A DNA stretch of 64,000 nucleotides. It comes from an uncultured Lachnospiraceae bacterium. GTDB lineage: Bacteria; Bacillota; Clostridia; Lachnospirales; Lachnospiraceae. Positions 6,219 through 15,990 of the stretch are shown piece by piece. The notes beneath the pieces were generated by a model that saw nothing but the letters and a program-made list of their open reading frames with translations, ran no database searches and had not been told where the DNA came from. The stretch's first letter is position 1. Every line of letters begins with the position of its first letter. The translations under genes were made by a program, and so were the position numbers. The stretch covers positions 48,162-112,161 of the forward strand of contig CALWLS010000008.1 of NCBI GenBank assembly GCA_944381575.1. The letters run 5' to 3'.

Positions 6219-7343
6219 ATGAAATACAGCGGCATAGGCGGACAGGCCGTAATGGAAGGCATAATGATGCGTTCCGGAGACAGGTATTCCGTCGGAGTCA
6301 GAAAGCCGGACGGGGATATCTCGGTGGAGGTATTCGACTTTGTACCTTACGCAAAAAGGTTTGCCCTCGCAAGGATACCATTTATAAGGGGGTCTTTTGC
6401 CTTTGTTGAGTCCATGGTGATAGGCATGAAGACTCTCATGTATTCTGCGTCTTTTTTTGAGGACGACGAGGAATATGAGCCTTCGGCCTTTGAAAAATGG
6501 CTCGAAAGGAAATTCGGGGACAAGGTGGATAAGATCATCATTACATTTTCGATGATAATTGCCTTTCTTCTTGCGCTGGTGATATTTATCTGGCTTCCGC
6601 TTTTTATTGCCGGCATCCTTAAGAACATAATAACATCGGAAACCCTGATGGCGCTCATAGAGGGAGTGGTCAGGGTATCCATATTTGTTTTATATATAAA
6701 ACTGATATCCAGGACTCCGGATATAAACAGGACATTCATGTATCATGGAGCCGAGCACAAATGCATAAACTGTATAGAGCACGGGCTTCCGTTAAATGTT
6801 GATAACGCCGCCGTGTCCAGCAAGGAGCATAAGCGCTGCGGCACAAGCTTCATCATTATAGTCATGCTCATAAGCATACTGTTTTTTATGGTGATCAGGG
6901 TCGAGGATCCTGTCATGAGATTTGTTTCGAGGATAGTCCTGATGCCGGTGATAGCCGGAGTGAGCTACGAATTTTTAAGGCTTGCGGGCCGTTCTGACAG
7001 TCCGGTGGTAAATTTATTTTCAAAGCCTGGACTCTGGATGCAGGCTCTTACCACCTACGAGCCTGACGACAGCATGCTGGAGGTAGCCATAGCAGCGGTG
7101 GACGCGGTGTTTGACTGGAGAAAGTATCAGGCCGAGGAGTTTCCGGAGGGGCCGGATGAGCTTGGGAAAAGACTCAGCCTTAAGGCCGCAGAAAGAAAAA
7201 ATATGAAAGCGGCCGGGACATTAAGCGGCGCGGCTATGAGCACGGACGGCTTAAGCGGCGCAGTATTAAGCGATGAGGCTGTGAGCGGTGATGACTTAAA
7301 CAGAGATGACTTAAGCGGTTCAGCCGCTGCGGAGAATGCCTGA
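6219..7343 (+). CDS. DUF1385 family membrane protein with pentapeptide-like tail
   Basis: The protein (374 aa) starts with GGQAVMEGIMMR, the signature of DUF1385 (YqhQ-like). It has hydrophobic segments near residues 105-135, 148-165 and 208-225, plus the conserved YHGAEHKCINCIEHG motif that could bind metal. Its function is unknown, but it is regularly found between rpmE and prmC in Clostridia. The last 41 residues (334-374) are not part of the family: they show a five-residue period with Leu/Met/Val then Ser/Asn (TLSGA, GLSGA, VLSDE, AVSGD, DLSGS). The gene ends in TGATG, overlapping prmC by 1 bp. Confidence 0.88.
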   Translation: MKYSGIGGQAVMEGIMMRSGDRYSVGVRKPDGDISVEVFDFVPYAKRFALARIPFIRGSFAFVESMVIGMKTLMYSASFFEDDEEYEPSAFEKWLERKFGDKVDKIIITFSMIIAFLLALVIFIWLPLFIAGILKNIITSETLMALIEGVVRVSIFVLYIKLISRTPDINRTFMYHGAEHKCINCIEHGLPLNVDNAAVSSKEHKRCGTSFIIIVMLISILFFMVIRVEDPVMRFVSRIVLMPVIAGVSYEFLRLAGRSDSPVVNLFSKPGLWMQALTTYEPDDSMLEVAIAAVDAVFDWRKYQAEEFPEGPDELGKRLSLKAAERKNMKAAGTLSGAAMSTDGLSGAVLSDEAVSGDDLNRDDLSGSAAAENA

Positions 7344-8236
7344 TGAAGGTAAGAGAGCTGCTTAATGAGGGAACGGGAAAGCTTGAGGCGGCCGGCATAG
7401 ACAATGCGGCATATGACGCGAGGATCATATTGGAAGACGCCTACGGGCTGGATGCGGCAGGCCTCCTTATGAATCTTAACAGGGATATATGTCCCGGAGC
7501 TCTTGGAGGGACTGAACCATCGGACATAAGAGAGTGTCCGGGCGACTGCGGAGCCATATCCACCTTCAATATGGGGATCAACATGAGGCTCAGGCATGTG
7601 CCCCTGCAGCATATAATAGGCCATACCGGATTTATGGGGCTGGACTTCAAGGTCTCCCGGGATGTGCTGATCCCGCGGCAGGACACGGAAACACTGGTGG
7701 AAACTGTGCTTGACAGGGAAAAGGACCCTGCGATAAGCATTCTGGATCTTTGTACCGGCTCCGGATGTATAGCCGTATCCCTTAAAAAGCTCGGAGGCTA
7801 CTCTCAGGTAGCCGCATCTGACTTAAGTGACAAGGCCATAGGTCTTGCCATGAGGAATGCCTCAATAAACGATACTGAGATAAGACTCATAAAAAGCGAT
7901 CTGTTTAAAGATATCGACGGTCGTTTTGACGTTATAGTTTCAAATCCGCCTTACATACCTGCTGAGGAGATAGAAACACTTTCGCCGGAGGTAAGGGACC
8001 ATGACCCGAGGATGGCCCTGGACGGAGGAGAGGACGGCCTTGACATATACAGGCGTATAGTATCTGAATGCGGTGATGTGTTAAATGCCGGCGGCAGGCT
8101 GTATATGGAGATCGGCTTTGATCAGGCCGCGGCAGTCGGCGGACTCATGGAAAAGGCTGGTTTTAGAGATATTGAAGTGGTAAAGGACCTTGCCGGAAAG
8201 GACAGGGTCATATTCGGAACACTAACATTAAAATGA
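7343..8236 (+). CDS. prmC: Peptide chain release factor N5-glutamine methyltransferase
   Basis: PrmC uses S-adenosylmethionine to methylate the Gln of the GGQ motif in release factors. The 297-residue protein has an N-terminal helical domain and a Rossmann methyltransferase domain with LDLCTGSGCIAVSL and the substrate-gripping NPPY at residues 201-204. A stretch around residues 55-70 is Cys/Gly-rich and longer than in typical PrmC. Its target prfA follows 18 bp downstream, and its start overlaps the DUF1385 stop, so the three genes are co-translated. Confidence 0.95.
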   Translation: MKVRELLNEGTGKLEAAGIDNAAYDARIILEDAYGLDAAGLLMNLNRDICPGALGGTEPSDIRECPGDCGAISTFNMGINMRLRHVPLQHIIGHTGFMGLDFKVSRDVLIPRQDTETLVETVLDREKDPAISILDLCTGSGCIAVSLKKLGGYSQVAASDLSDKAIGLAMRNASINDTEIRLIKSDLFKDIDGRFDVIVSNPPYIPAEEIETLSPEVRDHDPRMALDGGEDGLDIYRRIVSECGDVLNAGGRLYMEIGFDQAAAVGGLMEKAGFRDIEVVKDLAGKDRVIFGTLTLK

Positions 8237-8254
8237 TCACGGGAGATAATAATA

Positions 8255-9340
8255 GTGCTCGGAATTGACAGACTGACGGATATAGTTAAGCATTACGAAG
8301 AGCTGATGGGACTACTGCAGGAGCCGGACGTGGCTTCGGATACAGCTAAGTTTCAGCAGCTCTTAAAGGAGCAGGCGGACCTCAAACCGATAGTGGACGT
8401 CTACATGCAGCATGAAAAGGCGGTAAATGATGAAAGAGACGCTCTTGACATGCTTGCGGATGAGAATGACGCTGAAATGAGGGAAATGCTGAAATCTGAA
8501 CTTTCCGCTGCCCGCGCGGCAAAGGAAAGGACCGAGGGAGAGCTTAAGATACTGCTGCTGCCTAAGGATCCCAACGATGAAAAAAATATATTCATGGAGA
8601 TCAGGGCAGGAGTAGGAGGAGATGAGTCGGCTCTTTTTGCATATGATCTGTACAGGATGTACACCTCATATGCCGCTGCCAAGGGATGGAAGACCGAGAT
8701 ACAGTCATTTAACGAAAACGGTATTGGCGGCTTCAAGGAGGTGGTATTCATGATCACCGGAAAGGGAGCCTATTCAAGACTTAAATATGAATCAGGAGTG
8801 CACCGGGTACAGAGGGTCCCTGAAACGGAAACGGGAGGCCGCATACACACCTCCACGGCGACGGTGGCGGTAATGCCCGAAGCCGAAGAGGTGGATGTAA
8901 GGATTGATCCGAATGACATCAAGTGGGATGTGTTCAGAGCCTCGGGAAACGGAGGCCAGTGCGTCAACACAACGGACTCCGCAGTCAGGCTCACGCATTT
9001 TCCTTCCGGCATAGTCATACATATGCAGGAGGAAAAATCACAGCTCCAGAATAAGGAAAAGGCCATGAGGATCTTAAGATCCAGGCTGTATAACATGGAG
9101 CTTGAAAAAAAGCAGAGCGAGGAAGCGGACTTAAGGCGCTCGCAGATAGGCACCGGAGACAGGTCTGAAAAGATCAGGACCTACAATTTCCCTCAGGGAA
9201 GGGTCACTGACCACAGGATAAAGCTCACCCTCTATAAGATAGACCAGATAATAGACGGGGACTTAGACGAGCTTATCGACGCCCTGATCACGGCGGATCA
9301 GGCGGCAAAGCTTTCAAAAATGGATGAGATGGCGGGCTGA
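8255..9340 (+). CDS. prfA: Peptide chain release factor 1
   Basis: RF1 reads UAA and UAG and triggers peptide release on the ribosome. The 361-residue protein has the usual length, the codon-reading [13 protein letters not shown] region (RF1 PxT type) and the catalytic GGQ at residues 233-235. It starts at GTG 8255 behind GGGAG. A loose stem at 9350-9370 lacks a T-run and is a poor terminator. Confidence 0.96.
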   Translation: MLGIDRLTDIVKHYEELMGLLQEPDVASDTAKFQQLLKEQADLKPIVDVYMQHEKAVNDERDALDMLADENDAEMREMLKSELSAARAAKERTEGELKILLLPKDPNDEKNIFMEIRAGVGGDESALFAYDLYRMYTSYAAAKGWKTEIQSFNENGIGGFKEVVFMITGKGAYSRLKYESGVHRVQRVPETETGGRIHTSTATVAVMPEAEEVDVRIDPNDIKWDVFRASGNGGQCVNTTDSAVRLTHFPSGIVIHMQEEKSQLQNKEKAMRILRSRLYNMELEKKQSEEADLRRSQIGTGDRSEKIRTYNFPQGRVTDHRIKLTLYKIDQIIDGDLDELIDALITADQAAKLSKMDEMAG

Positions 9341-9379
9341 TATTTAAAGGCCTGGACCTGGTCCAAGCCTAAAAAAATA

Positions 9380-9409
9380 TTGCAATACGTTCACGGTAAT
9401 AAGTATACT
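9380..9409 (+). promoter_or_regulatory. Probable promoter of the RsiV-like lipoprotein
   Basis: TTGCAA at 9380-9385, an 18-bp spacer and TATACT at 9404-9409 lie 63 bp before the ATG. Confidence 0.4.
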
Positions 9410-9471
9410 GATACAGTAGGTTGAGATATTATAATAAAATCATCCTTAAGCAAAACGGAGGCGATATATTT

Positions 9472-10410
9472 ATGAAGAGAAAGTTATATATATTAGCAGC
9501 GGCATCGGCAGCAGTGCTCATGACTGCCTGCGGAGGAGATAAGGGTACTACTGCAGAGACTGAGGTCGTTGAGACCGTGGAAACGGGATCTGAGACCGAG
9601 GAGGAAAGCAGCGAAGAGGAGACCGGGGAAAGCAGTGAGGCTGAGACTGACGAAGAGTCAGCGGATACAACTGTGGTTAAGACCTCGGAGGACGGCTTAA
9701 GCGTCGAGATAAAGACAGAGGAGATGACATATCCGGAAGAGTCTGATGCGGAGAGTGCAAAGCTTACAGGAAAGGTTCAGTCCATAGATGTTGCCGAGGA
9801 GGAGCTTACCGGGCTTAAAGACGCCCTTAAGGCTGAAAATGCTTCGGCAAGGAGGGCCTATGACGAGATGTGGGATAGCTCGGTCAGCATTTTTGAAGGG
9901 GAAAACGCACCGGACACGGCTTCCGTTTGGAGCATTGAGACCACAGTGGAGCCTTCCCGCTGCGATGATGCCATATTCAGTTTTACAAGGACGGACTACT
10001 CCTATATCGGAGGGGCTCATCCTAATACATACGTAACGGGCATGAACTATGCTCCGGATTCGGGAGAGGAGCTCGCGCTTTCAGACGTGGTGACGGACTA
10101 TGACGCGGTATATGAGTATGTTTTAAATGACCTCAAGGAGCAGGCTGAAGAAAATGAGGACCTGGCATATTTTGACGACTATGAGAGTACCGTGCATACC
10201 ATATTCTACGGCGCCGGAGAGGGTGAGAAGGTAGTTTCGGAAGAAGATGGATTTGAACCGAATACGGCTTACATGCCTAACTGGGTATCCGGAGAGGACG
10301 GAGTTTATATAATATTTAATAATTACGATATAGCACCGTATGCTGCCGGAAGGATAACAGTAAACGTGCCTGTTTCCTCGGGACTTCTTGACGGAGAGAT
10401 CTTCGGGTAA
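9472..10410 (+). CDS. RsiV-like lipoprotein (DUF4163/DUF3298 type)
   Basis: The 312-residue protein has a lipoprotein signal with Cys at LMTACGG, an acidic Glu/Ser/Thr linker to about residue 75, then a DUF4163 domain followed by DUF3298. The signature YSYIGGAHPNTYVTGMNY is clear. These domains occur in RsiV (anti-sigma factor that binds lysozyme) and in PdaC-type proteins. Here there is no transmembrane anti-sigma part and no sigma factor gene, so a lysozyme- or glycan-binding surface lipoprotein is more likely than an anti-sigma factor. ATG 9472 follows GGAGG; an upstream in-frame TTG at 9421 would hide the signal peptide. Confidence 0.8.
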   Translation: MKRKLYILAAASAAVLMTACGGDKGTTAETEVVETVETGSETEEESSEEETGESSEAETDEESADTTVVKTSEDGLSVEIKTEEMTYPEESDAESAKLTGKVQSIDVAEEELTGLKDALKAENASARRAYDEMWDSSVSIFEGENAPDTASVWSIETTVEPSRCDDAIFSFTRTDYSYIGGAHPNTYVTGMNYAPDSGEELALSDVVTDYDAVYEYVLNDLKEQAEENEDLAYFDDYESTVHTIFYGAGEGEKVVSEEDGFEPNTAYMPNWVSGEDGVYIIFNNYDIAPYAAGRITVNVPVSSGLLDGEIFG

Positions 10411-10449
10411 AACATAAACGGCGCAAAGCCCTTAAGCAAAAAAGCGTGG

Positions 10450-11481
10450 ATGATAAATGAAGAAAACGGAAAACAAAATAGAGAAGTACACGACGATAAT
10501 GTACGTGGCTGCATGGTTTCTGTGTCTTGTATTACTTTTAATCACGCAGGATACATCAGACAGGCGTTAGACAGCTTTCTCATGCAGAAAACGGATTTCG
10601 CTTATGAGATACTCATACATGACGATGCGTCGACTGACGGCACAATAGACATAATAAAGGAGTATGAGGAGCGTTATCCGGATATTATAAGGCCGGTCCT
10701 TGAAACTGAAAATCAGTATTCTAAGGGGATATCCAATATCAGCGGAGTGTTCAATTTTCCGCGGGCAAGGGGCAGATATATAGCCATGTGCGAGGGAGAC
10801 GACTACTGGTCCGATCCATATAAGCTCCAGAAGCAGTTTGATCTGATGGAGTCAGACGCAGGGTATTCGCTCTGCTGCCACAGCGCCGGCGTCATATATG
10901 AAAATGAGGCTTTTGGAGGGGAAACTCTCATAAGGCCATTTAAAGGCAGCGGCGAGATAAGACCGGAGGAAATGATTTCCAAACGGACCAACATACCGAC
11001 GGCCTCCATGTTTTTCAGGACTGAATATGCCAAAAGCCTTCCGGACTGGTATTTTGACTGCCCGGTAGGAGACATACCTCTGCAGCTTTATCTTGTTCTT
11101 AAGGGAAGGATATATTATATAGACGAGCCCATGAGTGTTTACAGGAGCGGAAGCGCAGGCTCCTGGCAGGATTCCATGGATAAGGACGAAAGCAGGCTCA
11201 TTGCGAAATGGGAAGCTCATTATTCCGCAATGGAAAAGCTGTATAAGGCCTTTGACGCTGAGAGCGAAGGAAAATGGAGAGAGTCGGTGGATGAGGCCCT
11301 AAGGAGGCAGAGGTTCCATATAGATTTAAAGGAAGGGAAGGCCTCGGCCGTAAAGGACAGATCCAACAGGCTCTTTGTAAGCGAGCTTCCGGCTTCGGAG
11401 GCAAGGCTTCAGAGGATAAAGGCGGACCTTCCATGGCTCTATGAGCTCATGCGGAGGGCATATAAGCTGATAAAGCGCTGA
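10450..11481 (+). CDS. Family 2 glycosyltransferase
   Basis: The 343-residue protein is a cytosolic GT-A glycosyltransferase of family 2: MVSVSCITFNHAGYIRQALDS at residues 22-41, HDDASTDGT as the nucleotide-binding DD motif, and EGDDYWSD as the DxD-like metal site. This CAZy subgroup (with FNH and DDYW) often acts on capsular or teichoic-type polymers. The C-terminal 80 residues are helical and basic. It lies at the left edge of a large surface-polymer region. The donor and acceptor cannot be predicted. Confidence 0.88.
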   Translation: MINEENGKQNREVHDDNVRGCMVSVSCITFNHAGYIRQALDSFLMQKTDFAYEILIHDDASTDGTIDIIKEYEERYPDIIRPVLETENQYSKGISNISGVFNFPRARGRYIAMCEGDDYWSDPYKLQKQFDLMESDAGYSLCCHSAGVIYENEAFGGETLIRPFKGSGEIRPEEMISKRTNIPTASMFFRTEYAKSLPDWYFDCPVGDIPLQLYLVLKGRIYYIDEPMSVYRSGSAGSWQDSMDKDESRLIAKWEAHYSAMEKLYKAFDAESEGKWRESVDEALRRQRFHIDLKEGKASAVKDRSNRLFVSELPASEARLQRIKADLPWLYELMRRAYKLIKR

Positions 11482-11497
11482 ATGCTTAAAAAAAATT

Positions 11498-11554
11498 TAC
11501 ATTTTATACAAAATGTAGCGGAAGATTTTTAACTGTGTTAAACTAAAATCCGCT
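11498..11554 (+). promoter_or_regulatory. Stacked inverted repeats before the L,D-transpeptidase gene
   Basis: TACATTTT and AAAATGTA (11498-11517) form a perfect repeat with a 4-bp spacer. Immediately after, AGCGGA (11517-11522) pairs with TCCGCT (11549-11554), enclosing TTTAAC-TGT-GTTAAA (11528-11542). The first could end the glycosyltransferase transcript or bind a regulator; the second looks like a 5' leader hairpin. Confidence 0.45.
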
Positions 11555-11579
11555 AAGAACATATTTGAGGGTGAGTTTT

Positions 11580-13334
11580 ATGCATAGAAAGAGATTAGGC
11601 GCGGCAGCAGTGTCTGCGGCCTTAAGCATAGCCATGAGCATGTCGTCATTTGCGGCTGTGATATATGCTCCGGGAATAAGCGGAGTTACGGATAATGGTG
11701 AGTCCGTAGTGATCGGGGCAGACAGCAGTTCAGAAAATGACAGCTCTTCAGGCTCAAATAACAGCGGTTATGTCGTTATAGGAGGCGGCACTTCAAGCAC
11801 CTCCGTGATACAGCCGGGAGGACCTTCATCAGACGGAGGTTCTTCGTCAGGCCCTTCAGAGGGAGGGGCAGTTATCATGGCTCCATCCTCGGAGGGAGGA
11901 GCTGTTTCTGAGGCGCCTTCAGGCGGCAGCGGAGTTGCGGTCATAGGACCGGGATCCGGCGGCAGCGTGATCTATCCGGGAAGCTCGCCTTCATCCGGGT
12001 CATCTCCTTCGTCGGGAGCTGTGCTTACGACAGTGGATAACACGGACATAGCATCCTGTGCCAGCAATGTCACCACGGATCCGATAATGGGGCTGGTGCC
12101 GTTCATCCATGCGCAGATGCTTACTTCCTCCGGTAATCTTACGGAAGGCTTCACCACCAACATGGGTGCCTTTAATTCACCTGAGGACGGTTTTACCGGA
12201 TTAAAATTAAGATTAGAGAACAGCATAGGCGATATATATTACAGGGTATATACCAATGAGCACGGATGGTCCAAGTGGGCCATGAACGAAATGGTCACTC
12301 CTTATGCGGGAGACGGGGCTAAGGTGACCGCCGTACAGATAAGAGGAAACGGACATACCAAAAACCTCTATGATTTCTATTACAGGATCATATTAAATGA
12401 CGGAACCGTGCTCGGATGGGCTAAGAACGGAGAGTCAGCCGGAACCATAGGAACCGGAAAGTACGCCCAGCAGCTTCAGTTCGCCCTGTGGCCAAAGGGA
12501 CAGGCTTTCGGACAGTCAACGGAAAATCGTTTCCTTGCTGAAAATGAGGAAGGCGTTCTGACTGACGAAAACGGCGTGCATTATTATTCGAGCTGGAATG
12601 GACAGCCTTATACCGGATGGGCTTATGATACCGACAATAATAAGTATTATTTCAGGGACAGCTCCATCGTTACAGGCTGGCAGTACATAGACGGCTATAA
12701 GTATTACTTTGACGCCTCAGGAAGAGTAGTGACCGATCTTGAGCCTATAATAGGCATACAGGACGACTATATAATAAAGATAAACAAGTCCATGAAGACC
12801 ATGACCATATACGCCAAGGACGGCGATAACGGCTATATAATGCCGGTCAAGGTCATACTTAACACTATAGGACCTGACACTCCGATAGGAACCTTCAAGA
12901 CCTATGAGAAGTACAGATGGAAGTTCATGCACGATGATATCTACTGTCAGTTCCTCTTGAGGTTCAAGGACGGATTCATCCTTCACTCCATCATATACAG
13001 GCCGCAGCCTAACTCATACTGTCTTGAGGCCTCGACCTACAACTATCTTGGAAAGAACCAGTCGGACGGCTGCGTAAGGATGACCTCCGGAGACGCTTAC
13101 TGGGTATATACCCACTGCGGAGTGGGAACTCAGGTGACCATATACGAGGACGAGTGGTCCACAGGACCGTTCGACAGGCCTGCGATACAGCAGGGAATAC
13201 CGTTCGATCAGAAATATGATCCTACGGATCCTGTCATAGTTGAGCAGATGGCAGCTGACACCAAGGCTGCAGCAGAGGCCCAGGCCGAAGCGGCTACCGG
13301 CGTGGAGGCGCCTCCTACGGACATAGACAACTGA
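11580..13334 (+). CDS. Secreted L,D-transpeptidase with ChW and cell-wall-binding repeats
   Basis: The 584-residue protein has a signal peptide (about residues 1-24), a Ser/Gly/Pro-rich linker to about 145, one or two clostridial hydrophobic-W (ChW) repeats around 180-300 (GWSKWAMN, GTVLGWAKNGE), two to three choline-binding-like repeats (YTGWAYD, VTGWQYIDGYKYYFD) and a YkuD catalytic domain. The active site is seen as His469 in ILHSIIYRP and Cys498 in SDGCVRM. YkuD enzymes form 3-3 crosslinks in peptidoglycan or attach proteins to it. The ATG at 11580 follows GAGGGTGAG. The C-terminus is Ala/Glu-rich. It lies within the surface polymer cluster. Confidence 0.9.
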   Translation: MHRKRLGAAAVSAALSIAMSMSSFAAVIYAPGISGVTDNGESVVIGADSSSENDSSSGSNNSGYVVIGGGTSSTSVIQPGGPSSDGGSSSGPSEGGAVIMAPSSEGGAVSEAPSGGSGVAVIGPGSGGSVIYPGSSPSSGSSPSSGAVLTTVDNTDIASCASNVTTDPIMGLVPFIHAQMLTSSGNLTEGFTTNMGAFNSPEDGFTGLKLRLENSIGDIYYRVYTNEHGWSKWAMNEMVTPYAGDGAKVTAVQIRGNGHTKNLYDFYYRIILNDGTVLGWAKNGESAGTIGTGKYAQQLQFALWPKGQAFGQSTENRFLAENEEGVLTDENGVHYYSSWNGQPYTGWAYDTDNNKYYFRDSSIVTGWQYIDGYKYYFDASGRVVTDLEPIIGIQDDYIIKINKSMKTMTIYAKDGDNGYIMPVKVILNTIGPDTPIGTFKTYEKYRWKFMHDDIYCQFLLRFKDGFILHSIIYRPQPNSYCLEASTYNYLGKNQSDGCVRMTSGDAYWVYTHCGVGTQVTIYEDEWSTGPFDRPAIQQGIPFDQKYDPTDPVIVEQMAADTKAAAEAQAEAATGVEAPPTDIDN

Positions 13335-13356
13335 TCTGTCGGTTTTAAACGGATAC

Positions 13357-13387
13357 AAATAGGTGCGTTCACTGCGCACCTATTTTG
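13357..13387 (+). terminator. Rho-independent terminator
   Basis: AAATAGGTGCG and CGCACCTATTT form a perfect 11-bp stem with a 7-nt loop, then TT. It ends the L,D-transpeptidase transcript just before the flippase gene. Confidence 0.85.
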
Positions 13388-13404
13388 ATTAAAGGAACAC
13401 AGCT

Positions 13405-14904
13405 TTGGATAACAGTGCGGGAATTAAAAAAAATGTGATATCCGGATTTTTCTGGAAGGCCATGGAGAGCGGAGGCGACCAGCTGGTGACCTTCTTTATT
13501 TCAGTCATCCTGGCAAGGCTTTTAGGGCCGGAAAAATACGGGACCATGGCAACGATGCTGATATTTATAGCCATTGCCAACGTGGTGATCCAAAACGGCT
13601 TTCAGACTGCACTAATACAGAAGAAAAGGGTTGATGGCACTGACCTTAGCTCGGTTTTCTGGACTGGGCTGATAATTTCCGCAGTCCTATACGCTGTTAT
13701 ATTTGCGGCGTCACCATTTATTGCGGATTTTTTTGACGACGCGGATATAATTCCCATGCTCAGGGTCCTGTCTCTAATATTGTTTTTCGGAGCGGTCACC
13801 TCTGTGGAGATCGCCATAGCGGCGCGAAGCATGAATTTCAGGGTACAGTGCTCCTCCACCATAACGGCGGATATCATTTCCGGAGCCTTCGGCATAGCGG
13901 CGGCCTTTAAGGGACTTGGTACCTGGGCTTTGGTAATACAGCAGCTCATGAAGAACCTTGTGCTCATGCTCTTAATGTATGTAAGGCTTAAATGGAGGCC
14001 GGAGCTTAAGATCTCTGCGGCAAGGCTTAAAGACCTGTTTGATTACGGCTGGAAGGTCCTTGTTTCCGGGCTTATAGATACGGCCTATACAAATATCTAT
14101 ACTCCATTCATCTCCGTGCTCTACGACGCCTCAATGGTGGGATATTACAACAGGGGCAATCAGTTCCCACAGGTGATAGTAAATTCAATGGCGGCAACGA
14201 TGCAGGCCGTGATGCTCCCTGCCTTTTCAACCCTTCAGGACGAAAAGAAACAGGCAGGAAGGATGCTAAGGAGAGCCGTGAAGCTGTCAAGCTTTGTGAT
14301 GTTCCCGGTACTTTTCGGGATCGCTGCGACAGCGGATTCAATAGTAATGGTGCTGCTGGGAGAGAGCTGGATGCCGGCGGTGCCGCTTATCAGGCTCTGC
14401 TGTCTTTCATACAGCGTATGGCACATACATGTGGCCAATCTTCAGGCTATAAATGCCAACGGACGCAGCGATATATATCTTAAGCTTGAGATAATAAAAA
14501 AGCTGATAGGCATTTTAGTGCTGATATTAAGCATAAGGACAGGCATTATAGGCATGATATTCATGAAGGCGGCCTTTGACTATATCTGTACCTTCATAAA
14601 CGGCTGGCCAAATAAAAAAATAATCGGTTACGGACCCTTTGACCAGTGGGCGGACATACTTCCTGAATTTCTGCTTTCTGCCGGGATGTTCACCATAGTT
14701 ACGGCAGTTGAATTTATATATACCGGTTCTTATTCGTTTTATGGAAATGCAGCCGCCCTTGAAGGGATAAACTGCATACTGCTGCTGTGCATACAGGTAG
14801 TAACAGGAGCGGCGGTGTATTTTGCCGCTGCGCTTATATTCCGTATGGAAAGCCTGAGATATCTTATAGAGACGATAGAGCTTTTAGTAAAAAGAAAGCT
14901 GTAG
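13405..14904 (+). CDS. Polysaccharide flippase (Wzx/oligosaccharide transporter type)
   Basis: The 499-residue protein has about 12-14 hydrophobic segments and the typical N-terminus of MOP-superfamily flippases (SGFFWKAMESGGDQ, ILARLLGPEKYGTMA). Such proteins move lipid-linked glycans across the membrane. The start is TTG at 13405, preceded by AAAGGA. It is the first of two flippases here; the second (17746) is of a different subfamily, suggesting two glycan substrates or one redundant copy. Confidence 0.88.
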   Translation: MDNSAGIKKNVISGFFWKAMESGGDQLVTFFISVILARLLGPEKYGTMATMLIFIAIANVVIQNGFQTALIQKKRVDGTDLSSVFWTGLIISAVLYAVIFAASPFIADFFDDADIIPMLRVLSLILFFGAVTSVEIAIAARSMNFRVQCSSTITADIISGAFGIAAAFKGLGTWALVIQQLMKNLVLMLLMYVRLKWRPELKISAARLKDLFDYGWKVLVSGLIDTAYTNIYTPFISVLYDASMVGYYNRGNQFPQVIVNSMAATMQAVMLPAFSTLQDEKKQAGRMLRRAVKLSSFVMFPVLFGIAATADSIVMVLLGESWMPAVPLIRLCCLSYSVWHIHVANLQAINANGRSDIYLKLEIIKKLIGILVLILSIRTGIIGMIFMKAAFDYICTFINGWPNKKIIGYGPFDQWADILPEFLLSAGMFTIVTAVEFIYTGSYSFYGNAAALEGINCILLLCIQVVTGAAVYFAAALIFRMESLRYLIETIELLVKRKL

Positions 14905-14968
14905 CCATGGGCTTTACGGATGACGGCAGAGAATAGGGGAAGGCAGAGTATATAAGGGGACCAGATAT

Positions 14969-15952
14969 ATGGAAATGGATTTTCAGACGCCCATACAGTA
15001 CCTTGGAAGAGAAGGGGATGCTGATATATACATAAAAAGAGATGATCTCATACCTTTTTCCTTTGGGGGAAATAAGGTAAGGATCGCTTATGAGCTTGTG
15101 TCCTCCGCCCTTAAGAGAGGCTGTGACTTAGTGATATCCTATGGATCAGAAGGCTCCAACATGAACCGGGCCATGGCGCATATGGCGAAGCTTTACGGGC
15201 TTAAGTGCCATGTAATAATAAAAAGGGAAAATGACGAGGCGGAAAGCCTGGAGGCCGGGCCGCTGAACGAGAGACTCGCAAGGGAGTCAGGCGCGGACAT
15301 AACATACTGCATGGGAGGGAATGTCAGGGAAACGGTGGAGTCCGTCATGGACAGGGCGAAGAGCCTTGGGGAGAAGCCTTATTATATATATGGAAACAGT
15401 CTCGGCACCGGGAACAGTACAGCCCTTATGATGGCGTATTTTAAGGCCTACGGGGAGATACTGAAATGGGAAAGGGAGAAGGGCTTGAATTTCAGGCACA
15501 TTTTCCTTGCGGTTGGTACCGGCTGCACCATAAGCGGCCTTTTGGCGGGGATAATGACTGAGGCTTGTCTTAATGAAAAGGGCCATGCTCCTGAACCGAA
15601 AGAACTTCCAGGCGTGCACGGCATTTCCATAGCAAGGGAAAAAGACAATGTCACAGGTAAGATATATGAAAATCTTGAAGCCTTTAATCCGTATATAATA
15701 AGGGAAGGCATGTTTGACATAAGCGACGCATATCTCAAAGGAGGCTACGGTCTTGCGGACGAGGGCGTATATAAGGAGATACGGCAGGCGTTAATTGACC
15801 ATGGAACAGCCATGGATCCCACTTACAGCGGCAAGGCCTTTTACGGAATGAAGTCGGAGATAAAAAAACAGGGGTATAAGGGGAACTGCCTGTTCATACA
15901 TACCGGAGGCACGGCGGGATTTTTTGACAGGGCAGGGGATATCTTTGCCTGA
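14969..15952 (+). CDS. PLP-dependent D-cysteine desulfhydrase/ACC deaminase-like enzyme
   Basis: The 327-residue protein is a fold-type II PLP enzyme. Lys36 in FGGNKVR is the expected Schiff-base lysine; SYGSEGSNMNRA and HTGGTAGFFD are the cofactor-binding segments. Family members act on D-cysteine, D-amino acids or 1-aminocyclopropane carboxylate. It lies 38 bp before an ATP-grasp ligase and between two flippases, so it may make an amino-acid or amine substituent for a surface glycan instead of serving catabolism. That role is inferred from context only. Confidence 0.82.
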   Translation: MEMDFQTPIQYLGREGDADIYIKRDDLIPFSFGGNKVRIAYELVSSALKRGCDLVISYGSEGSNMNRAMAHMAKLYGLKCHVIIKRENDEAESLEAGPLNERLARESGADITYCMGGNVRETVESVMDRAKSLGEKPYYIYGNSLGTGNSTALMMAYFKAYGEILKWEREKGLNFRHIFLAVGTGCTISGLLAGIMTEACLNEKGHAPEPKELPGVHGISIAREKDNVTGKIYENLEAFNPYIIREGMFDISDAYLKGGYGLADEGVYKEIRQALIDHGTAMDPTYSGKAFYGMKSEIKKQGYKGNCLFIHTGGTAGFFDRAGDIFA

Positions 15953-15990
15953 AGTTTACTAAATCAGAAGGCTGTGCTAATATAATTCAC

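Noticed and set aside
9350-9370. Terminator after prfA
   Set aside because: An imperfect stem exists but is followed by A-residues, not T, on the coding strand.
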